This document shows, piece by piece, positions 51,529 through 61,800 of a DNA stretch of 64,000 nucleotides. The notes beneath the pieces were generated by a model. It did not search any database and was not told the DNA's origin. It saw only the letters and a list, made by a program, of their open reading frames with translations. Numbering within the stretch: position 1 is the stretch's first letter; the number at the start of each line of letters is the position of its first letter. A program made the position numbers and the translations under genes. Source of the stretch: Paulownia fortunei (lineage: Eukaryota > Streptophyta > Magnoliopsida > Lamiales > Paulowniaceae); assembly GCA_019321725.1 (NCBI GenBank), contig CM033124.1, positions 14,570,001-14,634,000 on the forward strand, read 5' to 3'.

Positions 51529-52293
51529 TGTGGATATGGGTGAATTAAACTCAAATAAATTAAACTAGTAATAAAAAATAATTAATGATGAAATTTAATA
51601 AATTCAGCTTAGGATTTATGATAATCAAGAATTTCTAAATTATTTACTAATTTTTTTCAAGGTCAAATAAAAATATTATTAATTATTAATTCATTATATT
51701 TTTGTATGAATTAAAATAATCAATAATTCATTGAGTTATGTGGGTTTATCATATAACGACTACACAAATCATTCAAATATATTTTTATTTTATATGCAAT
51801 TTATGGTATTTTATATATATTTTCCTTTGTTTTTTATTTTTATGTGGATTACATTGAGATTTTAAATATTTAAGATATAGATATATATATATATAACATG
51901 TAATAAAGTAATTATCGTGATAAAAAATTGTATCAATTTTAATATATGGAAAGAAATATAATATTGCTTGGAAGCTTTTTAGTTAATTAATTATCGGGAA
52001 TGTAAATTTCATTAAAGTTTCCGTATTGCTAAGAAAATGTTACAAAATTCTAGTAATATAATGTACTTAATCATGAGATTACAATGATATATGAAGCCCA
52101 CATTATTTAAGCAAGCAAAGTAAAATTTAACTATTTTCTTTAAACACTAGTGTTAAATTTTTATGCTTTGTTAGGTATACTTTTCAAATTGCATTTTAAT
52201 ATGTTCAATATTATGAATATTATTAGGTTACTTGTACTTTTGTATACTTATTACGCATAACACAAAGTTATTATGCTAGGATACTGTTTTTTA

Positions 52294-52333
<40 letters not shown>

Positions 52334-52334
52334 G
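52294..52334. repeat. Compound (CT)n(TA)n microsatellite
   Basis: About eleven CT units run directly into about nine TA units, ending before tgtatgtg. Confidence 0.9.
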
Positions 52335-52530
52335 TATGTGTTAGAAACTTGATTCTCAAGCAGTCCATTGACTGGTTGGTTTACTAATGTAAGATAATCC
52401 TTATTAATATGATAAATAAATACAGTTTAATTCATAAATAAAATTAAAAGTACTGTATAATCTAATTTGTGTATTTAAAAGCTCAAAAATCAAGATGATT
52501 ATATCTTCCACACATTTTAAATCAAGAAAA

Positions 52531-52678
52531 TAGAATTCCAAACCAAATGGAGTTGATAACTAGCTAGGAAACTGTCATGCAATATTATTTCTCTTTCCAT
52601 ATTTTAGAATTCCAAACCAAATGGAGTTGATAACTAGCTAGGAAACTATCATGCAATATTATTTCTCTTTCCATATTT
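52531..52678. repeat. 74-bp tandem duplication upstream of the PLATZ gene
   Basis: Copies 52531-52604 and 52605-52678 begin tagaattccaaaccaaatgg. They differ at one base (ctgtcat versus ctatcat). The repeat ends about 315 bp before the PLATZ start codon, so it lies in or near its promoter. Confidence 0.9.
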
Positions 52679-52992
52679 TAAACCGTCGTAAAATCTTATC
52701 ATTATTATTACTTTCCATGTATTATTACTTTCAATTAAAAATCTTATCACAACAATGCACATGTGAAGACACGTATGTATTGTAGGAGTCATAATTAACT
52801 AGTTTTCATTGGAAGAAGTAGGATAACATTAGGAAAATAATCCTCATAATAAGGAACAGACTGTCAACAACTAGTTCCAAGTATTTAAAGAACAAGTTTT
52901 ACATTAGGATACTTGCATAATATGCATAAACCCCCAACCCACCCACACGAAAAATACTAGTTAGTTTAACACTTTGTTATTGCATCTCGAGA

Positions 52993-54016
52993 ATGACAAC
53001 GTTGATGATTGTCAAGAATCCATCACCAGAATGGCTGGTGCAATGGCTGCAAACCCCTTTTTATGGAGAAAAATGCAGGAAACATGTCAACCAGCATAGA
53101 ACTGTATACTGTGGCGTGTGCATGGGAGAACCCGTCTGCGAAACATGCTGGAAGGACAAGTCCAAAGAGCACCAAGATCATCATCCAATTTTGCATGTGA
53201 GAAGAAATCCATTATGTTTTTGTGTAAAAAAAAAATCATTATTTGTGTATTTTTCCTTTTTCTTTTCTTGGGTTTTAACTATGAAATTATTTTTCAATCC
53301 ATGATGACTAGGTTCGCGTAGCTTCTAAGAGGGCAGCAATTGAAATTGAGGAAATAGAAAAGTTTTGGGATGTATCCAATATTCAGAAGTATATAATTAA
53401 TCACAAGGATATTTTGCACCTCAATCCAAAATTGAATGGGGCTGGAGAAGCAAAACAAAATCCCAAGTGTGAGGCATGCAAAAGGAAACTCAAGGATTTC
53501 AACTGTAGTTTCTGTTCTATTGCCTGCAAGGTACGTACTAGTACTTTATTAATATCTATGGGTTTTTTTTTTTCGCCCCTTTCTCTACAATAGTTCATTT
53601 ATTCGTTCCTGTTTAAATTTAATGAGACAGAAAATAACTTTATTTGATTTTAAATATTATTAAAATTAATTTTGATTTTTTATAGGATTTTTAAATTTCA
53701 TTAACTAAAGGGTGAATTTGCAAGAATGTGGCGAAAATTTGATTTATTTTCTAGAAAAAGTAAAAAAAAAAAAAAGTATCATCTTTGTATAATTAATGTC
53801 TCCTTTATTGTTACAAGATGTAGTTAAAATGTGAACTAATAATTTTTATGATTTTTTTCTTGGCAGCTTATGAGTATAGAATGGGACATGCAAATAGAGA
53901 ATAAAGCCGATCCAGAGAGCATGCAGCCTACGCCTAAGAGGAAGAGGACACAATGCTGCTGCTCCATGCGCAAGAAAAGTAGAAAGGGAATACCTCAAAG
54001 GGCTCCACTTAAATGA
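52993..54016 (+). CDS. PLATZ-family zinc-binding transcription regulator
   Basis: Three exons: 52993-53196, 53312-53530, 53867-54016, 190 residues. The N-terminal motif PEWLVQWLQTPFY is typical of PLATZ proteins. A B-box-like zinc site follows, with ligands in CRKHVNQHRTVYCGVCMGEP and VCETCWKDKSKEHQDHHPIL. Exon two starts VRVASKRAAIEIEEIEKFW and continues with DVSNIQKYIINHKDILHLNP, matching the PLATZ core with its Gln/Tyr/Ile-Asn signature. The second zinc site is CEACKRKLKDFNCSFCSIACK-like. The tail is basic (PKRKRTQ), probably a nuclear localisation signal, with a Cys cluster. PLATZ proteins bind A/T-rich DNA and associate with RNA polymerase III factors in maize. It is more divergent than canonical members, so it may be a lineage-specific paralog. 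Confidence 0.87.
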
Positions 54017-54883
54017 ACAATCTAGTATTCTTGTTTTTGTCATTTGTTTATTAAGTTTAAATAGATTTTTCGACGCAAATGTAAAAACTTGTAAATTGTG
54101 GCATTGATTTTAGGTTACGATATTTACTGTTACTCATATTTTTACAATATGCCAACATCTTTATTTTTTAATTAGTTGAATTTGAGATGGAAAATCTCAT
54201 ATTTGGCAAAATTAGCAAAACAAGAAAACAATGCAAATTGAAATTTATTAAATTTGATGATCCATCATGGGTACAATCTCTATGTTAATTCTCTAGTTCT
54301 GGATTTGAAAATAACATAATTTGTACACTGCTGCAACTTTTCGTTCTGGGTGTGAATGCTGAATCTGTTGTCATATCTTCATTACCAACTATTTTCTCTT
54401 TTACAATTCTTTCTATTAATCCTTTGGAGAATACTTTTCTGCAATCTTCTTAAAAGAGTCTTCAGATATTCTCTGCTGAAGTTTCTGTTTCACAGAAGCA
54501 GAAATTTGCCAAACATGAATTCAGTGTCTTTCTTCAACGAAGTGAGTCTCGAAAGGAGCTTCAACTTTTGATATTTTACCTTAGTTAGCAAGTCACCAGC
54601 CATAAACAAGAGCCACTTTCCCACCCCCAGACATATCGACAACATTTTCTATATCTTCTGGTATTCCGACTTTAGAAGGGATTGTACTTGATTATGTACT
54701 TCAACAATGTTAGTCCTGCAGAATATTCATCAACATTTTCGCATTCTATATTGACTGATACTGGAATGAAGTCCAGTTGTACCAGATCAGGCTACTTTGT
54801 AGTTTCCTCGGGACTAACAGAGCAATTGGAACCAATCTGAAGGTACTAGATGGGTCTTGGTTCTCTTGCTAAACTTCTTAGCT
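54017..54883. other. Convergent spacer
   Basis: It separates the PLATZ 3' end from the end of the minus-strand PPR sequence. The right half (54580-54883) has coding-like composition but no conserved reading frame, and fits a 3' UTR. Nothing else recognised. Confidence 0.4.
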
Positions 54884-56850
54884 CTAAATCTCTGCAGCAT
54901 CTAAAAATTCTCCGCTAGGACCATATGCATCACTTTCAGACTCTAAGTGATCCTTTAGTTGATTGAGCATGGTGTAGATATGATTAGAAGCTTCATGTTT
55001 CTTGTCATCAACCATGAAGTTAGAAATGCAGCCGCTGACTTCAATAGAGCTAACTGCATCACTCTTTCTGACAACATGGTCCTTCATTAGTTTCCTCATC
55101 TTCTTCATTTCGTCCCATTGTTGAGCTTCACAGAATATGTTTGACATGAGCACATACAAACCCCCAGCATATGGCTCCAACTCTAATAGTTGCTTTAGGA
55201 CCAGTTTTGCTATTGGAACATTTCGGAGAATTCTACAAGCGCCAAGCAAAGTACCCCAGATAATTATGTCTGGCTTCATTGCCATTTTTCCAACAAGCTC
55301 AAGTGCCTCTTTCAATAACCCTCCACGACCAAGTATATCAATCATATAAGCATAATGCTCAATATCATAAGGTATTTTATACATGCGACCCATTTTACTA
55401 AAGAAATATCGCCCAATTTCAACAAGACCGCAATGACAACAAGCAGAAAGCAAGCCACTGAAGGTAAGTGCATCAGGTCGTATCCCACCAGCCTCCATCT
55501 CTTGAAAAAGTTCAATTGCTCTATATCCAGAACCATGTAATGCAAGGGCATTAATTATAGCATTCCATGAAACAATATTCTTCTCTGGCAAAGACATCCA
55601 GAGCTACTTCTGCAGAAGCACATTTTGCATACATGTCTACAAGGGAATTACACAAAGTAACAGTAGGTTGAGCGCTATTATCACGCAAATAGTCATGCAA
55701 TTTCTTTCCTGTCACTAAATCACCAAGTTCTACAAGCTGAAAGAACACTAACGATAGTAGTCTCATCAGGAATCATACAAGAACCACACATTCTGTAAAA
55801 CAAATCTAGAGATTCCTTATAGTAACCATTTTGGAGATAACATGAGATCATTGAATTCCAAGAAACCACATTTTTAACAGGCATTTGGTTGAAAATTCTC
55901 TCAGCTAATTCAACGAATCCATGTTTAGCATATGCACTAACCATGGAAGTCCATGAAACCACATTTTTATCAGCCATATGCACAAAAACTGCCTCAGCCA
56001 TCTGCAAATGCCTGCACTTTGCGTACATATCCAGAAGTGCATTTTGCACATAAACATCAACAAGAACCCCATTAATTTCAATATACCAATGAACATACCT
56101 CTCCAACTCCACATCATAAATTCTCGAACAAACTGAGAGCAAATTGACAAAGGTATGACCATCAGGCTCCACCCCTCCTTCCCTCATCCCACCAAACAGC
56201 AAAAACGCTTCTTTCCACCAACCCATTTTTGCATAACCACCGATCATTGAGTTCCACGAGACTAAAGTCCTTAACTCAATATAATCAAAGACTTTTCGTG
56301 CACACTCAATCTTCCCACAACAAACATAAAAATTTATAAACCCATTTTGCACGCATATATGACACTGAGAAAACCCCAGTTTTACAGCATGTAAATGAAC
56401 CGAAAAACCCTTCCAAGTAATAAAAGGAAAGGTAAACTCATTTGGGACAATACCGCAACACACCATTTTTCTGGTAAAGAAAAATTGCCTTACCTGAGTT
56501 TGTTTTATTGGAAGAGGCTCTTATTAAGGTGTTGCACATGTGCCGATTCGGGTGGGCGAATCTGTCGAACAGGTAATGTGCGTAATGGAGGTCACCAGAA
56601 GAGGAGAGAGCACAAAATGAAATGAGTTTGCTGAGGGAGATGGTGTCATCAGTTAGGCCCCGGAGGATGATTTGGGCGTGGAGGGTTTTTGAGTTGGCTC
56701 ATTGACGAGCATTTTTCGATGAAGGAATGGAGTCTATGGTGTAGTAAAGAAGAGTTGGAGTTGGGGGTGGCGGAGTTGTGTAGGAACAGAGGGACAGAGT
56801 CTGTGAGGGGAAATAATGGTCAGATGTTTGGGGAATTTAAGCATTGGTTG
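54884..56850 (-). pseudogene. PPR protein (PLS class, E-type end), frame broken at four or more places
   Basis: Read on the minus strand. The N-terminal part near 56790-56480 gives SFIEKCSSMSQLK, then TLHAQIILRGLTDDTISLSK and LHYAHYLFDRFAHPN. From 56466 a long frame holds repeats such as TLVSWNSMIGGYAKMGWWKE, YVQNALLDMYAKCRHLQMAE and NVVSWTSMVSAYAKHGFVEL. A further frame (to 55551) holds LVDMYAKCASAEVALDVF. The last frame (55597-54884) starts near LPEKNIVSWNAIINALALHG and ends with an E/E+ motif (WGTLLGACRILRNVPIAKLV, YVLMSNIFCEAQQWDEM) but no DYW domain. Frame changes lie at T-runs 56686-56690 and 56466-56470 (one base too many in each), near 55730 and near 55592. Such proteins normally edit organelle RNA. 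A pseudogene is likely; two of the breaks could be homopolymer errors. Confidence 0.8.
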
Positions 56851-56901
56851 AAATCAGGTGTCGAATGTTTGTTCTTTTAAGGATGTTTTTCTAAAGATTG
56901 T

Positions 56902-57110
56902 TCATTTCATTCTTTTGAATTTCTCTAATTCATGTAAAATAGTACCAAGGATGAATTCGGTAAGTTTGTGTACCCAATCTCCTACGACAACAATTGAAAG
57001 TATCCCGGGTGGACGAACTGGACGGTTAACGTAAACAGATAACACATCCACCAGTGCCAATGTCAAGCTCCATGGAATCACGCACCAGGCCCATAAAGGT
57101 AACCAATAAG
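56902..57110 (-). other. Unassigned coding-like last exon with a hydrophobic segment
   Basis: On the minus strand a TTGTAG acceptor ends at 57111. After it, one frame is open for 68 codons to a TGA at 56902. It reads YWLPLWAWCVIPWSLTLALV, then DVLSVYVNRPVRPPGILSIV, then VVGDWVHKLTEFILGTILHE and a short basic tail. The Trp-rich hydrophobic stretch looks like a membrane helix. I do not recognise the family. An upstream exon could start at 57280 after a CTGCAG acceptor (FVHVGLEARVVSALPLQ in one frame), but no convincing start or donor was found. It lies just upstream of the PPR sequence and may be a gene fragment. Confidence 0.3.
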
Positions 57111-58520
57111 CTACAAGTCAAAAGAATTAAGACAGATGTTGAAGAATAAAAGAGACTTATTTTTGCAGAGAACACTTTGATTTCTGCACAATAACGAAAA
57201 AATATCTACTTCTAAAAGAACAGCATTAACTGCAAAGGCAGTGCTGATACAACTCGGGCCTCCAGACCAACATGAACGAACTGCAGAAAAGAGCAAGTAA
57301 AGAAACAACCAGTCAAATTTGCCAAATTTACACCTTAAATTCATCAGCATTGGCATCCCTGACAAAATGTTGCTATCTACAATCAAAATAATGATGAAAG
57401 ATGCAGATATGCAAATTTCAACAAGCTTTTGTCTTCACAGACAATCAAGCTACAGTAAATATTCTGAGAAGGTTTTACACTTAAAAAAAATTTTAGACTT
57501 GAAAGAATTACAGAATTAGCATGATTTTCTACGAGACTTCTTCAGATAAATTTCAGAACAGTATTTTGAATCAGTTCTTGGCTTGTAGCATCTCCCAATC
57601 ACAAAGCTCATATAACCTCTCATCTTGCCTTCTTTCATGGCCAATGCACCAGCAAACAATCTTGAACAAATTAACCAAAATTATGAGTCACTATTGCATC
57701 CGATGAGTTGCACACTCAAGTTTATTCCTCCACAGTCTTGTCTTCAAATAGAAACTTACAAGTCCCAGGATGTTTCCCAGAGAAGCCATAGTCAAATCAA
57801 TGCCCTGATACCGACCAGTTATCTTGCCAAAGTATTAGAATTTAGAAAGCACACAAAGTATTCTGCATTTTCCAAAGCATATGAGTGGTGCTTTAGCTTC
57901 ATTCAAATTTAACTATATAGATTGATGTATTTCTCTAATATTGATTTAAAGGAGAATTCTTCATTATCACCTTATTTTGGCCAAGTCATTTCATCACACA
58001 TATCCAGGGTACTATGACCACTATTGCGTATTCTGTTTGCTCCAAAACGAGTGTTTGATTTGTTCATACCTAGCCAAACTATTTAACCATTTGACTAACA
58101 ATGGGTGAGTTCATTGGACTTGCCCCGTTTTGGTTGAATTTTTAAAATTGGAAGTAGTTTTGGAGATGGTTTTGATTTTTAATTTTTAAATTTGTCGGTG
58201 CTATTTAGTTTTATATTTGTTTTTTAATTTATTATATATATTTATTTGAAATTATTCTTAAAATATACTTTTTAAAAAGTTTTAATGACTTTTTTTTTTT
58301 GTTAAAAAATGTTTTTTTAATTTTAGTAAATTTTAAAATAAATCTAACGGTTAGTGGATTGATGGGTTCTTAGAAATTTTGGGGTCCGGATCTCTTCATT
58401 AACTGGTGTGGACTGAATGATCAAATTATAAAAAATATTTTTTTATTTTTTTCCTTTAATAATTTTAAATGGATAAAATGTGTTGTATTCGAGACCACCC
58501 AAGTTTATGAGCCTAAGATC
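57111..58520. other. Spacer with blocks shared with 50.7-51.5 kb
   Basis: No gene assigned. The blocks 57888-57954 and 58054-58122 repeat sequence downstream of fibrillarin (50715-50775 and 51460-51528). 58140-58390 is an AT-rich block with partial similarity to the 'gatgacaa' family. Confidence 0.45.
58054..58122. repeat. 69-bp block also present at 51460-51528
   Basis: Same orientation and apparently identical to the copy downstream of fibrillarin. In this location only about 99 bp separate it from the first shared block, against about 684 bp at the other site. Confidence 0.9.
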
Positions 58521-58880
58521 CACGTGCTGTGTGTTGACAAATGCCACCCCTGGCCATCAAATCTTCGATCGACACGTACTATAACAGCCACTAATCCAAC
58601 GGCTGACCTTAATCCAAACAAAATCCTCCAATTACGGCGCTCGGCTTATATATTGTTTGAGAAAACCGGCAGAAGGTATACGGTGTCAAGTCGGCGCGTG
58701 TCGTGAGCCGCCACAATTTTTTCTTGATTTGACAAGTCAAATTCGAACCGGCTGTAGCCGGTGGATGTACGGATTAACGTTGTAGGAAAAAAAAACAATT
58801 ACCCGGTTGTTGCTGTCGGGTACTAACGGAAAGCGCAACGGCGAATACAAAGATGCCGCCATGAAAATGACAGGTACTTT
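58520..58880. promoter_or_regulatory. GC-richer promoter-like island without a gene
   Basis: It contains CACGTG (about 58522), cgatcgacacgt, atccaacggct (a common plant promoter word), and a TATA-like ttatatattg at about 58645-58655. No reading frame of recognisable content follows on either strand. It may be an orphan promoter, a non-coding transcription unit, or mobile-element sequence. Confidence 0.3.
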
Positions 58881-61800
58881 TTATTCAAGTAAATTATTTT
58901 CTTCACATTTTCTCATCTGCTAAAAGTATTTAATAAATATATTAGCAAATATACAATTAAATAAAAATGGGAAGGAAACTTCTTAATTAACAAATAAGTT
59001 AACATGGGAAAGAAACTGCTTAATTAAGTTGTATTGTATTATATGGCCATTAAGATATTCCCTTTGAGATTTTTTTATTTATTTTTTGGGTGGTGGGGTG
59101 GGGTGGGGTATTCACTATCTATTGATAATAAAATATAATTCTAATATTTAATAGGGATACTAATTTTAATTTTGTTAAATTACTAATGAATAAGGAATCC
59201 AAAATTAAGGTCTTTAACTACGTACAATAAAAAAAAACATTTTAAATAATTTTTGTTTCTATATTAATTTTTATTTTTTCTCCAAAAATGGCCTAACATT
59301 TAAAGTCCCAACTTGATAAAGGGTATTGATATGTCTTTGCTAAATGTATTTTTGTTTTTTCCTCAAACAGCAACGAAGTACTACTTTCTTTATCTCATAT
59401 TGAATACTACTATTTTATCTGATATTCACAAGAAAAAGGTCTTAATTTCCACCACTAAATTATGAAAATAACTAAAAAATTTAGTTGTATATATATTTAT
59501 TTAAAATAAAATATTTAATTTGAGATCATCAAGATATTAATATATTTAATTGATTGAAACAACAAAAGTTGGCTATGGTGGAGTTGACGAATTATAATTT
59601 AAGTGTTGTTGAATATTTTGCGTAACATTTTTAAAATCGAATTAGGTTATCCGCTCAACCAATTTAACATATAATTGAGGGTCGGTTCGATCCGATTAAA
59701 TATATATAACTGAATTTTTTGTTTGACCGTTCAAGTTTAGTTGGTTTTTATTTTTTATTTTTTATTTTTTTAAGAAATTTAAATTTAATATTTTATTATA
59801 TTTATGTGTTTATTTGAATTTTGTGTTTTGATAGATATTTTTTGATAATTATTTATTTTAAAATATATTATATAATAATTAGTTTATTATATTATTATTT
59901 ACCTAATATAATAAAAAATATAATAAATTTTAGTATATCAATTCTATCAATTGAATCATTAATTAATTAAAAAATTAATTTGACCATATTATAAAAACAC
60001 TTATCTTACCTTCAATGCCAATCCACTATTCAATTAGAAATAAATTAAAATATCGCTCCATTTGACAATTTTGGTGGACTTCTTGTATTAAGCATTATTT
60101 GTAACTCAACCCTTTTTGTTTTTGTTTTTTTTTTCCTTTTCTGGCTTCCTTTTTTCCCCTCTTTTTAAAATTAGAATAGCATCCCATAATCGACCTTATT
60201 TATGATATATGGTGTATAAACATTTGGTACATTTATTTTTTGTCGTCAAATAAAATATTTAATATTAAATTTATTCACTCAGTACATATATATTAAATTG
60301 AATCCCAGCCTTTCACATAACAAATTCTCTTCACAGTTTTGTTTCTTCTTTTTCTCTCATAAAAAAAGATATAGACAGGTTTACTAACGTATTTTTGCCG
60401 ATACTTTAATAAACAACTCAACAATGAAGTTGTTGAATAGTACTATTCATAATCAACTCCATATTTGTGGATATTTGATTTTTAGTGGTCATGAGAAATC
60501 ATGATAATATTCATATTACACTTTGTGGTATTTAAATAATAAATAAATATTTTATTTAATAAAAAATATATTACTTGTCAATTGTTTATATACTCGATGC
60601 ATTGTCCGCATATATTTAAAAACCCTGACAAAGATATTTTTTGAATCTTAACGAGAATTAACTTGATAAAAAAAAAAAAGTTGGAACAATTAAAAAAACT
60701 TTCACAAACTTGCTTATAAATTTAAAGAAGTGGAAATTGTACACTTAAATGTTCTTTAAATTAAATTACTTCTCTAGCAACCCTACCCACCCATTACGTT
60801 CCTAGACCCCACCCCCCAGCCATTAGATGGGAAGACGAATATAAAGAATTTGTTTTTTTTTTTAATTTTTTGTTGGGGAAACTCGAATCTAAGGGAGGAG
60901 AAGTAAAGAATGGAAAGGATTTCAAGCTTTAACTTCGTACACAAAATATGAGGTTAAGTACTACATACCACAAGGGCAAAGCAATGGAAAAGTAAGAAAG
61001 TAAAAGGGTTCAAGCCCATTACTTCACATACAAAATTAGTGGTCAAGTGCAATCATACAGCAAGGGCGATGATAGATTCAGAGAATCAAAACATGTGCAT
61101 TTTTTTTTGTTAAAAAAATATTATAATTATATATCTCACCATATATTTTATACTATTTATATATATATATGAATATATATAAATATATGACGGAATTCAC
61201 ACCTAATGCACAACACAGATATAGTTAGAGATGACAATGGAGTTGGGTTGGATGAATTTGAAAAGTTATAAACGGTTACAAAATAGGTTTTGATTTTTAA
61301 TTTTCAAACTTACTCCCAACCCTCTCCCCACCCCCGAACCCGCCTCATTTAAATTTATTTATTTATTTTTTTATTTTTTTATTTTAATATATATAATATT
61401 ATATTTTAAAAAAAATATTTTTTAATATTTTTAAAAATATAAATCGAATTTAACCCAAACACCATTGAATTCAAAACTGAGCGAGTATCGAATTTTAATA
61501 AATTCATCTCAAATTCATTTCCTTGGCATACTTAGATGTACCGTTACTGGACCGCATATTTTTTCGGGGTGCCGTGTGAATGCCAAACGCCAACTAAAGG
61601 TACTGTGCGTGTCCACGCGTTCAAAAGGCGCGTGTTGTATGGAAATCCCTTTCTAGAGGAATGATGCTTGAATTGAATCGAGTGGTGTTTGTGACAAACT
61701 CTTGAAACTTAGGTTTTTGAAGATGAGATTCTGATTCTTTTTATGAAGATATTAAAGTCCGAGTATAAAATTAATAGGTGTATTATTTGTATCATATCAA

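Larger units (their letters stand above)
50214..52992. other. AT-rich spacer with shared blocks and tandem repeats
   Basis: 50214-50460 is the fibrillarin 3' UTR region. Two blocks, 50715-50775 and 51460-51528, recur in the same order at 57888-57954 and 58054-58122. A CT/TA microsatellite is at 52294-52334 and a 74-bp tandem duplication at 52531-52678. No ORF with recognisable content. Confidence 0.55.

Noticed and set aside
57111..57386. 91-codon minus-strand ORF
   Set aside because: No conserved content; it spans a likely acceptor and probable intron sequence upstream of the 57110 exon.
61465..61656. 63-codon ORF over a GC-richer patch
   Set aside because: No family match, no splice context; the patch is explained by a few CG-containing words.
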